Part shown: positions 53,286 to 62,980 of the stretch, one piece after another
How the letters are laid out: each line of letters opens with the position of its first letter
Position numbering within the stretch: the first letter of the stretch is position 1
Source of the DNA: Bradyrhizobium viridifuturi
Lineage (GTDB): Bacteria > Pseudomonadota > Alphaproteobacteria > Rhizobiales > Xanthobacteraceae
Length of the DNA: 64,000 nucleotides
NCBI RefSeq assembly: GCF_001238275.1
Contig: NZ_LGTB01000032.1
Location: forward strand, 56,766-120,765
Direction of reading: 5' to 3'
Notes under the pieces: generated by a model
Seen by the model: the letters and a program-made list of their open reading frames with translations, nothing else
The model's database searches: none
What the model was told of the DNA's origin: nothing
Position numbers and translations under genes: made by a program

Positions 53286-53399
53286 TTGATCTTCTCCTGT
53301 GGTTGATCTTCGGGCATAGGCGCGCGGCCGCCGCCGCTCCCAGGTAGCGGCTCCTCGTGATTGACGACGACGCGAAGACGTGAAACGAGTCCTCAGGCG

Positions 53400-53696
53400 C
53401 TAAGGAGATGCGCAACTCGGCGGAGACGACGCCTGCGGCGGCAAGCGGCGACGAAAGAACAGCGGTTCAGCGGCATTCGGACTGCCCCAGCCGACGTAGG
53501 GAAGCGGTGCGCCATTGTTGGCCATCATGGAAATTTCCGGAGACGTCCTTTGCAGTGATTGCGCAGGAATTTCCACCTCTTCACCGGTTGCCGAGGTGAA
53601 GCGAATTGCCAACGATAGTCCGTACAGGATTGTGGGGGCGACCAGCTTGCGCCGCGGCGGGATTGCAAGAAGGCTAACGAAGGTCTTCGAGATCAT
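53400..53696 (-). CDS. Possible small hypothetical protein
   Basis: A 98-residue frame with GGAG eight bases before its ATG. It is otherwise unsupported: hydrophobic MISKTFVSLLAIP at the start, a Pro-rich tail, no known motif. It fills part of the 513-bp space between the first AraC gene and the flavoprotein gene. It could be a real small protein or a chance frame; codon bias is only moderate. Confidence 0.3.
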   Translation of the reverse strand: MISKTFVSLLAIPPRRKLVAPTILYGLSLAIRFTSATGEEVEIPAQSLQRTSPEISMMANNGAPLPYVGWGSPNAAEPLFFRRRLPPQASSPPSCASP

Positions 53697-53798
53697 CGTC
53701 TATCTCCGTCATTGGAGAGCGCGGGGTACCCTGTTTATCTACCCTACCAAAGCTGAACCGGCGCCAGAGCGATTGCGGTGCCTTCAGCGCGATTGCTG

Positions 53799-54749
53799 CT
53801 AGCGTACTCGTCGCCGCCAATCGCTCGGTGTTTCACCTGTCAGCCGTCTGAAGGCCGCGGTAAACGCCCCCTGAGAGGCATAGCCAAGCCTTGCTGCCAC
53901 TAACGCGATCGACACGTCGGTGGTGCGAAGCATGGTCATGGCTTGCTCGAGCCGCAGCTGGCGCAGCCAGGCGTGAGGTGAAAGCCCGGTGCTCTCCTTG
54001 AAGGCGCGGCAGAAGTGAAAGCGCGACAGACCAGCATCGGATGCGAGCGCAGCAAGCGACACGTCAGCAAGACTGTCCGAGCGCAGACGCTCGATCGCGC
54101 GCCGCAGGGCGCCGGGAGACAGCCCGCCTGAAACCGGTTCGAAGGCGGTTGGCGCGCCACTGTGTCCGGCCAGCAGGCGCGTGGCCAAGATATCTGTCAG
54201 TCGGTCCCTGAATAGGGCGTCCAGGACGGCATTGCCGTCCGGCAGCTCCGTTGCACTCATCAGCAATCCGGATATGACGGCGTCAGCATGCCCCGTCCGC
54301 TCCAGAAGATCGCCGGGTGTGGACGTGTCGGCTTCGCGGGCAACGCGTTCGAGCGTTGCGTGGGGAAGGTAGAGCTGGATGACATCGACGTCGCCAGGAA
54401 TATCCCATCTGGCGCTTGATCCAGCTGGAATGATGGTCACGACTCCGGAGCGAGCCGTTCCAATCGCGATCGAGTTTCCGGTGCGCCGCTCCAGGCGTTG
54501 AATGCCTGCTGGGTAGGTCATGACGACATGATCGATCATCGGCTGGACCACGTCGTGCAGTGCCCCATGCTTCCAGTGCGCGATGACTCCATTGCTGGAG
54601 CCTGACGTCATCTGGAGCGGCGCCGTCTTGAGAACCCGCGCCATCTCGGCGTCGGCAGGGCGCCGTTCGACGGCTGGCGAGCTGCTGCGGTGCGTACCCG
54701 GTTCGGCAAACAGAGCCTTCATAGGATCGTGCAGGACCGTCTTGCTCAT
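53799..54749 (-). CDS. AraC family transcriptional regulator, paralog 1
   Basis: A 316-residue AraC-type regulator. The C-terminal double HTH is DVSLAALASDAGLSRFHFCR and ATRLGYASQ-like AARLGYASQGAFTAAFRR, ending in GETPSDWRRRVR. The N-terminal 200 residues are a ligand/cupin-like domain shared with paralog 2. The ATG for MSKTVLHDP is chosen for GAGG about eight bases upstream; an in-frame start nine codons earlier lacks one. It is separated by 49 bp from paralog 2 and probably arose by tandem duplication. Confidence 0.9.
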   Translation of the reverse strand: MSKTVLHDPMKALFAEPGTHRSSSPAVERRPADAEMARVLKTAPLQMTSGSSNGVIAHWKHGALHDVVQPMIDHVVMTYPAGIQRLERRTGNSIAIGTARSGVVTIIPAGSSARWDIPGDVDVIQLYLPHATLERVAREADTSTPGDLLERTGHADAVISGLLMSATELPDGNAVLDALFRDRLTDILATRLLAGHSGAPTAFEPVSGGLSPGALRRAIERLRSDSLADVSLAALASDAGLSRFHFCRAFKESTGLSPHAWLRQLRLEQAMTMLRTTDVSIALVAARLGYASQGAFTAAFRRLTGETPSDWRRRVR

Positions 54750-54798
54750 CGAGCTGACCTCGCGTTCTGAAGACATTCTGCTTGCAGTGCGATTGCCG

Positions 54799-55749
54799 CT
54801 AACGCACGCGCCGCCGCCAATCGCTCGGTGCCTCTCCCGTCAATCGCCGGAACGCAGCAGCGAACGCTGTTTGCGAGGCATAGCCAAGCTCGGCCGCAAC
54901 CATGGCGATCGATTCATCGGTGTCGCGCAGCATCTGCATCGCCCGCTCAAGCTGGTGTTGGCGCAACCACGCGTGAGGGGAGAGGCCGGTGCTTTCCTTG
55001 AACGCGCGGCAGAAGTGGAATCGCGACAGATTGGCTTCCGCAGCCAAGGCATCGAGGGAAACGTCGACCTCGCTGTCCGAACGCAAGCGCTCGATGGCAC
55101 GGAGCAGCACCTTGGGCGAAAGTCCGCCCATGGTTGGCTGGAACGTGGTCGGCGAACCGCTGTGGGCTGCCAGGAGGCGGGCGGCCAGGAGCTCCGTTAG
55201 TTGATGCCTGAACAGCATATCGAGAGCTCCATTGCCTTCCAGCGCACTGGCCGCGCTCAACAGCAATCGGGATGTAATGGAGTCGGGATGCGCCGTTCGC
55301 TCGAGGAGGTCCGTCGATGTGGCGGTCCCGGCTTCGTCGGCAACGCGCATCAGCGTTCGATGCGGAAGATAGAGTTGAACGACGTCGACCGGCTTTGGAA
55401 TATCCCACCGGGAGCTGGATCCTTCCGGAATGATGATCACGACTCCGCGACGAAACGTTCCGATCGCAACCGATCTGCCGGACCGCCGTTCCATACGCTG
55501 CGTCATGCCGTTGTAGGCCATGATGACGTGGTGGCTCATGGGCTCCACGACGTCGTGCAACGGTTCGTGTTTCCAATGAGCGATCCCGGCGCCGGAGGCG
55601 TCCAATGCCATGTGAAACGGCGTCGTTCCGAGCACCCGTGCCATCTCGGCATCGGCCGCTCGTCGATCGGAGGCCGGAAAGTCAATTTCGTGGCGGCTGG
55701 GCGGTGCCGACGGAGCTCTCGAAGGATCCTGCAAGCTCGGTTCGTTCAT
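54799..55749 (-). CDS. AraC family transcriptional regulator, paralog 2
   Basis: A 316-residue paralog of the preceding gene, with shared segments such as AADAEMARVL, LHDVVEPM, RLRSDSEVDVSLDALA and a near-identical C-terminal HTH (FHFCRAFKESTGLSPHAWLR). AGGGA about nine bases before the ATG supports the start; the much longer open frame above is a shadow over the kinase gene. Direct repeats of TAGGTCGAC spaced 22 bp lie about 150 bp upstream and look like AraC half-sites, suggesting self-control. Confidence 0.9.
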   Translation of the reverse strand: MNEPSLQDPSRAPSAPPSRHEIDFPASDRRAADAEMARVLGTTPFHMALDASGAGIAHWKHEPLHDVVEPMSHHVIMAYNGMTQRMERRSGRSVAIGTFRRGVVIIIPEGSSSRWDIPKPVDVVQLYLPHRTLMRVADEAGTATSTDLLERTAHPDSITSRLLLSAASALEGNGALDMLFRHQLTELLAARLLAAHSGSPTTFQPTMGGLSPKVLLRAIERLRSDSEVDVSLDALAAEANLSRFHFCRAFKESTGLSPHAWLRQHQLERAMQMLRDTDESIAMVAAELGYASQTAFAAAFRRLTGEAPSDWRRRVR

Positions 55750-55897
55750 GGACTTGTCCCTACGCCAGAAATGCACGGCATAGATTGCATTGGCCGCCGT
55801 GCAGTCGTGGCTGTTGCCGGTGGCGCGCTCGCAATATCGACGGAAGGTGCCGCGGACGGTATCATGCGGCGGGTCTATGGCTCTCGTTTCAAGCGGA

Positions 55898-55928
55898 TAG
55901 GTCGACCTGTACCTTGGGCTAGGTCGAC
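55898..55928. promoter_or_regulatory. Direct-repeat operator candidate upstream of araC paralog 2
   Basis: TAGGTCGAC occurs at 55898 and 55920, start-to-start spacing 22 bp, about two helical turns, as is usual for AraC half-sites. The first copy extends to a perfect AGGTCGACCT palindrome. The element lies between the AraC and kinase genes, both leftward. Confidence 0.5.
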
Positions 55929-55930
55929 GC

Positions 55931-58042
55931 TCATTGAATCGGCGGATGGGACCGCTGGATGACGCTGGCAACATTGGACGGGTCGCCATGCTCCTCCGGC
56001 ACCGGGAGCGTGAAGCGAAAGTAAGCGCCGCCGCTGGAACGATTTGAACCCGAAATGCTGCCGCCATGGGCCGCAATGATCGATTGGCAGATTGCGAGCC
56101 CAATACCGATGCCCGAATCTTTTGTGCTGAAGAAGCGGTCGAAGATGCGATCGAGATTCGCAGCTGCGATACCCGGCCCATTGTCGGAGATGGAGAAGAC
56201 GGCCGAAGCGTCGTCATCGATCGAAGTCTGAATCTCGATCCGCGGAATTGGCTGGCCCGACTGCGCGATCGCCTGGGCACTATTGACGAGCAGGTTGATG
56301 ATCACCTGCTGCAATTGAATGCGATCGCCCATCACGGGGGGAAGCCCGGAGCCAAATGTTGCCGACAGGGCGATCGACCTCGATTCGATATCGTGGCGAC
56401 TGAACAGGAGAGCTTCTTCGACGACCTCATTGAGGTCGATCAGGCGCTTCTGCGGTTCCTGTTTCATTGCCATATCCCGGATCCGCTGGATGATCTCGGC
56501 GGCGCGACGGGCGTTAGATACGATTCTGGACGTGAGCTGTGTCACCTTTTCGATGTTCTGGTCGGCGCGTGCGAGCCATCTCAGGTTCGTCTCGCCGTTG
56601 GTCACGATTGCCGTGAGCGGCTGGTTGATCTCATGGGCGATCGAAGTCGCCAGCTCGCCCAAGGTTGCGATGCGTCCGGCATGCGTGAAGTCGGCTTGCA
56701 ATTTTCGCAGTTGCCGTTCTGCATTCAGCCGCTCACTGATGTCCTGAATGGTGATGAAAGTTGTATCCAGCTGCTCGGGCGGCACCGGATAGGTGACGGT
56801 AAACAAGACATCGATAATCGCGCCGTCGAAGGCGAGAATCTTGGTTTGCTCGATGAAGTTTCGTCGACGTTCGAAATGGGCAACCATGACCCGGTTCGCG
56901 AGCCCCGGGGCGGCGGCAAAAAGGTAGCGCACAGGCTGGACGAGATCGGCGCCGTTGTTGGCGCGAAACAGTGATATTGCATCTCGATTTACTTCGGTGA
57001 CGTGGACGACATCCTTCGCGTGTTCGACCAGCTCCGGATTCTCCTCAAGATAGGCTGCAATGTCGCGGACGCCGTTAGCCTTCAACTGGTCAAAAACCTC
57101 GTCCGCTCGACGCGAATCGACTTGCCAGAGAGCGGTCGGTAGATATTGGATCAGCTTGCGATATCTCTCCTCGCTGGCCTGCAGTTCCCAGGAGCTGCGA
57201 TCGTCGCTTGGTGCGCCATTAATTGTCACAAACACCGAGCCGAGGGACTTTGGCTCTGCCGCGTGCCATGCCCTGATGACGGGATCGCGTACGGATCCGC
57301 TCAGCACCATCTTGCGCGTCTCGAGTCGCGAGCGATCGCTTGCCACGCTTTCGAGCAAGGTGGCGAGCACGGCACGACTTTCCGCTGGCCAGAACGCGCC
57401 GACGCGATGACCGATCATCTGCTCGTGACCGGCGTGCATTCCGAACATGCGCACCGCGCGATCGTTCACGGCCAGGATTCGAGTTGCGCTCAGTAGCTCC
57501 TCGACCCACTCCGGGTGCTGATCGAGATCGATACTTGTTCCACGACGTCTCAGTTCTGCGATTGCATCGAGCACGTGTCGGGCTGGAGACGTGTCGAGTT
57601 CCCAACAGGCGGCGAGGCCGGCTTGCAGTTCGGCGTCCAGACGCAGGGTTTCCGCCTCGGCAAGTCCTCCGGCATTCCGCCCGAATTCAACCAGATCGAA
57701 AACAGCGCCATTCGAGTCGCGTCGGGCGATCTGCCGTACAGCCGCTGTCACTCTGGCCCCGGCCAGACTGCGGCGATGAACCACGCCTTCCCATCGACCC
57801 TCTCGCAGCAGTGTAGCGATGTGCCCGGCATGGTCTTCGCAGAACGCATCATAGCTCCGCCCGATCATGGCCATGGCCGGCCATCCATACAGCGTTTCGG
57901 AAGCAGCGTTCCAATATCGAATGATCCCCTGCGCGTTGCGCACGATCACGCTTTCGGAAGCGAAGTCCGACAGTTGCAATCCGGACGGAGACGCGAAGGG
58001 ATGTTCGCCATCCGTCGTGGCCTGATCGGGCGGGCTAACCAT
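55931..58042 (-). CDS. PAS-domain sensor histidine kinase
   Basis: A 703-residue cytoplasmic kinase. Two PAS-type regions appear (about 28-120, SVIVRNAQGIIRYWNAASET, and about 285-430 ending TIQDISERLNAE); HisKA has phospho-His470 in SIAHEINQPLT, and the ATPase has N-box INLLVNSAQAIAQ and G-boxes DNGPGIA and GIGIGLAICQS. The layout recalls FixL/NodV-type soluble kinases. No membrane segment. Its start overlaps the end of the receiver-only gene by 8 bp, so the two are translationally coupled and it likely phosphorylates that partner and/or the FixJ-like regulator. Confidence 0.9.
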   Translation of the reverse strand: MVSPPDQATTDGEHPFASPSGLQLSDFASESVIVRNAQGIIRYWNAASETLYGWPAMAMIGRSYDAFCEDHAGHIATLLREGRWEGVVHRRSLAGARVTAAVRQIARRDSNGAVFDLVEFGRNAGGLAEAETLRLDAELQAGLAACWELDTSPARHVLDAIAELRRRGTSIDLDQHPEWVEELLSATRILAVNDRAVRMFGMHAGHEQMIGHRVGAFWPAESRAVLATLLESVASDRSRLETRKMVLSGSVRDPVIRAWHAAEPKSLGSVFVTINGAPSDDRSSWELQASEERYRKLIQYLPTALWQVDSRRADEVFDQLKANGVRDIAAYLEENPELVEHAKDVVHVTEVNRDAISLFRANNGADLVQPVRYLFAAAPGLANRVMVAHFERRRNFIEQTKILAFDGAIIDVLFTVTYPVPPEQLDTTFITIQDISERLNAERQLRKLQADFTHAGRIATLGELATSIAHEINQPLTAIVTNGETNLRWLARADQNIEKVTQLTSRIVSNARRAAEIIQRIRDMAMKQEPQKRLIDLNEVVEEALLFSRHDIESRSIALSATFGSGLPPVMGDRIQLQQVIINLLVNSAQAIAQSGQPIPRIEIQTSIDDDASAVFSISDNGPGIAAANLDRIFDRFFSTKDSGIGIGLAICQSIIAAHGGSISGSNRSSGGAYFRFTLPVPEEHGDPSNVASVIQRSHPPIQ

Positions 58043-58487
58043 CGGAATTCGTTCCTTGTCCGTCGCCGCCCGGGGCAGGGCGCGCTTGGTTCAGGGCCGA
58101 CCGCAGGTGGCGAAGGAGTGCTTCGCTGCTGATTGGTTTTGCCAGATAGGCGTGTGCGCCGCCCTTCATCGCGCGAGACCGAGACACCTTGCTCGTATCG
58201 GCAGTGACGACGATGACTGGGATCGACGAGCCGATGCTCTTTAACCCCTGCAATAGGTCGATGCCGCTACGGCCCGGCATGCTGACATCGGTTATCAGGC
58301 AATCGAACCTGCCCGGGACGTATTCCGCCATGAAGGCCTCTGCTCGATCGAACGCGCGACATGACACATCCTGCACCAGAAGGAGATCGGAAAGAGCTTC
58401 TCGCACGGCTTCATCGTCATCTACGATTGCGACTACGGGCGCCTTGGACAAACCTATGACCTTCGCTAGCATGGCCCATACGGCCAC
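58035..58487 (-). CDS. Receiver-only response regulator
   Basis: A 150-residue single receiver domain. Acidic pocket VDDDEA, phospho-Asp67 in DCLITDVSMPGRSG, Thr in VIVVTADTS and Lys in YLAKPISS are all present. It has no output domain, so it may relay phosphate or sense it, as in FixJ-like relays. An ATG five codons in (MLAKVIGL) is a possible start. Located between the FixJ-like regulator and the kinase gene on one strand. Confidence 0.9.
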   Translation of the reverse strand: MAVWAMLAKVIGLSKAPVVAIVDDDEAVREALSDLLLVQDVSCRAFDRAEAFMAEYVPGRFDCLITDVSMPGRSGIDLLQGLKSIGSSIPVIVVTADTSKVSRSRAMKGGAHAYLAKPISSEALLRHLRSALNQARPAPGGDGQGTNSDG

Positions 58488-58530
58488 TAGCTCTGGCCCA
58501 ATGCTGGCGGGAACGTAACTATCCTTCGGT

Positions 58531-59181
58531 CTAGGGTGATTTTTCCTCTCGGACCTTCGCAGGCAACAATTCCCAGATGCGAATGAGCTGGCTGGCCGAG
58601 GTTGCCTGCATCTTCCTGGACACGTTGCCGCGGTGCAGCTTTACGGTGACCTCGCTGATGCCGAGCTCGAACGCGATCTGCTTGTTCAGACGACCCTTGG
58701 CTACTGCGCGCAAAACGTCGCGCTCGCGCGGCGTCAACGTCGCGTAACGGTCGGTATGTTGTTTCACGAGCCGGGCCGTGTTTCTTTGCGAAATATCCCT
58801 TTCGATTCCAGCCGCGACTGCGTCGAGCAGCGTCTGATCTCTTACAGGCTTGGTAAGGAAATCGACGGCTCCGGCTTTGATCGCTTGCACAGACATCGGG
58901 ATGTCGCCATGCCCGGTGAGGAAGATAATTGGCCTGGCATTACCGTTCGAAACGAGATGCTGCTGCAGGTCCAGGCCGCTTGCTCCTGGCATGCGAACGT
59001 CGAGGATGAGACAGCCTGGTCGCTCGGGGAGGTCGGCGTTCAACAGGTCGTAAGTCGATCCAAAGCAACAGGCCTCGATTCCAACGGACAGCAGGAGTTC
59101 TCGAAGCGCGGAACGGATCTCCTCGTCATCGTCCACGATCACGACGAGCGGTTGGTCCTTCTTGTCGGCAGTCGTATTCAT
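58531..59181 (-). CDS. FixJ/NarL-type response regulator
   Basis: A 216-residue regulator: receiver with VDDDEE, phospho-Asp61 in LDVRMPGASG, TGHGDIPMSV and FLTKPV, then a LuxR-type HTH (TLTPRERDVLRAVAKGRLNK and QIAFELGISEVTVKLHRGNV). FixJ-like proteins activate promoters when phosphorylated by a PAS kinase such as the one encoded two genes away. The frame extends 46 codons upstream without support; the ATG for MNTTADKKD is chosen because it begins just before the receiver. Confidence 0.9.
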   Translation of the reverse strand: MNTTADKKDQPLVVIVDDDEEIRSALRELLLSVGIEACCFGSTYDLLNADLPERPGCLILDVRMPGASGLDLQQHLVSNGNARPIIFLTGHGDIPMSVQAIKAGAVDFLTKPVRDQTLLDAVAAGIERDISQRNTARLVKQHTDRYATLTPRERDVLRAVAKGRLNKQIAFELGISEVTVKLHRGNVSRKMQATSASQLIRIWELLPAKVREEKSP

Positions 59182-59326
59182 GGGGAAGCGCGGTAAGGGT
59201 GGCAAGGCGCGTGAAGTGACGAATGCTGCTGTCCCGATCATCATGCAGCCTCCCGGTCGCTTTGGACTTCCTCGAGCTGCAATGTGGGGACGCGTGCTGC
59301 CTCCCCCAATAGGATGCATTGCAGCT

Positions 59327-59788
59327 TCAAGGCGTCGTCGCTTTGGCCGCGACTGCGTTGAGTGCCGCAGTCATCGTCGTAATGGGGCCGTCGACCTGCT
59401 CGCTGAGGCCATGGCGCTGTGCGATATAGGACGGATCGTTGTACGACAGCCATGTCGTGCCTTTTTCGTCTTGCCAGACCAGCGCTTTCAAAGGCAGATC
59501 GATGCCGATCGTCTGCACCGCGTCCATCAGCGGCGTCCCAACTTTGGCCGCGCCGAAGATTAGAAGATCCGTCGGCCGCAACGACAGGCCAGCCGCGCCG
59601 GCCGCGTGATCGATATGGGCAAACACTGTCATGCCCTTGGCGCGCACCTCCGCTTCGAGTCGATTCATGGTGTCTTCCGGCCCGAAGTTGCTGCGCAGCG
59701 TGGTCAGTCCGTCGGCCGCCATTGTGGGCACTCCCCGTAACCATATCAGCGAGATCAACGCAAAAGCGGCAGCCCCTGCCAGTTCCAT
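59327..59788 (-). CDS. DUF302 family protein with signal peptide
   Basis: A 153-residue protein. A hydrophobic signal (AGAAAFALISLIWLRGV) precedes a DUF302 domain: EDTMNRLEAEVRAKGMTVFA, HAAGAAGLSLRPTDLLIFG, VGTPLMDAVQTIGIDLPLKA and GTTWLSYNDPSYIAQRHGL are its typical blocks. The function of DUF302 is unsettled. The signal suggests periplasmic location. The MEL ATG is chosen over a TTG nine bases upstream. It is divergent from the NB-ARC regulator, with tandem and palindromic sites between. Confidence 0.85.
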   Translation of the reverse strand: MELAGAAAFALISLIWLRGVPTMAADGLTTLRSNFGPEDTMNRLEAEVRAKGMTVFAHIDHAAGAAGLSLRPTDLLIFGAAKVGTPLMDAVQTIGIDLPLKALVWQDEKGTTWLSYNDPSYIAQRHGLSEQVDGPITTMTAALNAVAAKATTP

Positions 59789-59984
59789 CCCTGGCAATTC
59801 TTGAGGCTGCCGTCAGGTCGAACACAACGGCGCCAACCGAACAGGTCGATGATGCCGTGAAGTGCCGCCACGATACGGGGTGTAGGTGAAATCCCAGCTG
59901 ATCAGGCATCTCGATCTCTTCGATCTCTAAAAGATGATCGACGGACAGAGCGTATCCCTTGCATTGCATCGACGCCTTGATGCA

Positions 59985-60026
59985 GTTCTGAAAAGTTCTG
60001 AAAAGGGGAACCGGCTAGCCGGTTCC
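59985..60026. promoter_or_regulatory. Tandem 10-mer plus 20-bp palindrome in a divergent region
   Basis: GTTCTGAAAA is repeated exactly head-to-tail (59985-60004), and directly downstream GGAACCGGCTAGCCGGTTCC (60007-60026) is a perfect palindrome. The pair sits between the DUF302 gene (leftward) and the NB-ARC regulator (rightward, start 53 bp away), and could be a binding site for the latter. Confidence 0.6.
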
Positions 60027-60078
60027 ATACGTGGATCGATTGTTGTAAATAGTCCCGGCGTCACAATGGGTTGCAAAG

Positions 60079-62929
60079 ATGCCAGCGCAAGTGCGACCGT
60101 CGGTTTACAAGTCAGGAGAGTGGGAAATCGATCTCGTTCGGCGCGAACTGCGCTTCCGTGGCCTTCCAAGGGCCCTTGGCAGCCGCGCCTTCGAGGTCGT
60201 CGAGGTTCTTGTGCAACTAGCCGGCGAAGTTGTCGACAAGTACGACTTGATGGGGCGCGTATGGCCGGGAGCGGCGGTCGAAGAAAACACGCTGCAGGCG
60301 CAAATATCGGCCGTTCGCAGGGCTTTGGGTGACGACCGTGAGTTATTGAAAACCGTCGCGGGCCGCGGCTATCTCCTGCTCGGAGACTGGAGCCAACGGC
60401 AGTCGAGCGCGGCAGACCAGATTCCACCTGGTTCGGCTTCGAGTTTTCTGACGAATTTTCCTGCAGCTGCGAGCACGCTGATCGGCCGATCCGCTGCCCT
60501 GGCGGAATTGTTGGAACTCCTCTCATCTTACCGAACGGTGACCCTCACAGGGCCAGCCGGAATCGGCAAGACGGCGCTGGCGCTGGAAGTCGCCCGAAAC
60601 CTGTTCGCAAGTTTTCAGGGCGACGGCATGCTCGTCGAATTGGCGTCCATTTCCGACTCCGGCTTGGTGCCATCGACGGTCGCGAGTAGCCTCGGGTTGA
60701 AACTAGGCGGCCGAAGTGTCACGTCGGAAGCCGTTGCGAGGGCGATCGGATCGAGCCGGATGCTCCTCGTACTCGACAATTGTGAGCATGTTATCGACGC
60801 CACAGCCGAATTTTCTGAGACCTTGATCAGCAAATGTCCTCATTTGTCGATTCTTGCCACCAGCCGTGAGGTGTTACGGATTGACGGGGAATGCGTTTAT
60901 CGCGTGCCGCCGCTCGATGTTCCACCCGACTATCAGGGCGAAGCTGCCAGTGTTCTTGCTCACAGCGCAGCGCAGCTTCTACTCGCACGCGTCCGTGCGC
61001 ATCAACAGGATTTCTCCCCGCATGGCAACCAGCTTCGCGCAGTAGCCGCGATCTGCCGGAGGCTTGACGGCATTCCGCTCGCAATCGAGTTTGCCGCTGC
61101 CCGTGTTGCAACGCTCGGTCTCGAGCAGGTCGCCGCCCGGTTGGACGATCGCTTCTCGGTCTTGACGGGAGGTCGGCGAACTGCGCTCCCGCGTAACCAG
61201 ACTCTTCGGGCGACGCTGGACTGGAGCTATCGCCTCCTGACAGACGGCGAACGGTCGCTCTTGCGCCGCTTATCTGTCTTTGCTGGTGGCTTTACCCTTG
61301 AGGCGGCACTGCGCGTGGCGAGCGAAGAAGCGAACAGCGATATCGCGACTGCTGATGGACTTGCCAACCTGGTGGTCAAGTCGCTCGTCAGTCATGACAC
61401 CTCGGGGTCAAAAGATAGGTGGCGATTGCTGGAGACAATCCGCGTCTACGCGCGGGAGAAGCTGATCGAGAGCGGAGAGGCCTCGGAGATCGCGCGACGC
61501 CATGCAAATTTTCTTCGAGCCCATCTGGCTGGCGTCGCCATCGGCTCGCGCACAACCCCCGGCATCCAGGATGTCATTCCGTACTATCATGAGCTCGATG
61601 ACGTCCGCGCGGCGCTCGATTGGTGCTTCTCCCAGGATGGAGACGTCGGGCTGGGTGTGCGCCTGACGGCTGCCTATGCACCGGTTTGGCTGCATGCGCA
61701 CCTTCTGCACGAATGCCGCGAGCGCTGCGAATATGCATTGAGCCGTACTAGTCCTGGCGATGCACCCGGCGAAAAGATTCTGATGGATCTGTACAGCGCC
61801 CTCGCTTCGCCTTGGTGTTCACGATGGGCCCGATCGAGCGAACGCAATTCGTGCTGAGCACCGCGCTGGCGCTTGCACAGAAGGCAAGCAGCAAAGACAT
61901 CGAGCTTCGGGCGCTTGGCGCGCTAATCGCTATGCAGTTCATCAACGGTGAGAGCGATGCCGCGCGATCGAGCATCCGCCGTTTCATCAGAAGTGCTTCG
62001 GCCATGGGCGATGCAGCGGCTCAGCAGATTGGCCAACGGCTGCTCGGGAATGCACTATTGTTCGCGGGAAAATTGTCATACGCCCAGATGCGTCTGGAAC
62101 GTGTGTTGGAAAGAGCCAGTAAACCGCTCGACCAGCGCGGGCCGCTTCTTTTCCGCTACGACAACCATGCCATGGCGCGTGGAATGTTGGCTCGAGTGCT
62201 GTGGTTGCGAGGCGCCGTGGATCGGGCGATCCAGGAGCTCGCGCCGGCATCGAGATTGTCAAAGGTATGGGCGACCCGTTTTCGTTGTGCTGGGTGATCT
62301 ACTATGGCGCATTTCCCGTGGCGCTGATGACTGCCGATTTTGACGCGGCGGAGCATACGATATCAATGCTGACCGATCCAGCGACAGGGCTGCCGTCGGG
62401 AATCTGGGGAACAGTTGCCGGCTGTCTGCGGGGCAAGCTGTTGATCGCGCGTGGTGCCTATGACGAGGGCGTAGATCTGCTCGGTTCCACACTGGACGCT
62501 TGCGATCGAGGCGGTTGGCGGATCTCGCATCCGGAATTTTTCAGCTCGCTCGCGCTGGGGCTATCCGAGCTTGGCCGCACAACGGAAGCGACGGTCGCGA
62601 TCACGCGGGGATTCGCCGCCGTCGGTGAAGGAAAAGAGCAATGGTGCGTTCCTGAATTGCACCGCGTACAAGGCGAATTGCTTCTCAAGCATGGCGGAGA
62701 TCCAGCGGACGCTTCGAGCTGTTTCGAACGGGCGTTGGTTCTCGCGGGCAGGCAAGGTGCCCTGTCATGGGAGTTGCGAGCAGCCTTGAGCATGGCTCGG
62801 CTCAGGGGTGACCAGCAGAGACTAACAGAGGCACGGCAGGTACTTGCACCGGTTTATGCCCGCTTCAGGGAAGGCTTGGACACACCGGATCTCGTGCGCG
62901 CCAAGGCGATGCTGGCATCGCTGGTTTGA
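60079..62929 (+). CDS. Winged-helix/NB-ARC/TPR transcriptional regulator, two frameshifts
   Basis: The protein runs through three frames; missing bases near 61808 and 62243 break it, and restoring both gives 950 residues. An OmpR/CadC-type winged helix (about 10-100, RRELRFRGLPRALGSRAFEV, WPGAAVEENTLQAQISAVRR) is followed by an NB-ARC-like ATPase with P-loop GPAGIGKT (158-165), Walker B LLVLDNCEHV, TSREVLRIDGE and GIPLAIEFAAARV, then TPR-like helices (FERALVLAGRQGALSW). Such STAND regulators switch on transcription when a ligand or partner binds. No obvious partner gene. Start is the first ATG with the HTH intact. Confidence 0.85.
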
Positions 62930-62980
62930 CGCGCGACTAAACGCCAGGCGTCGGTCCGAGTGCTCGCAGAACCATCTTGT

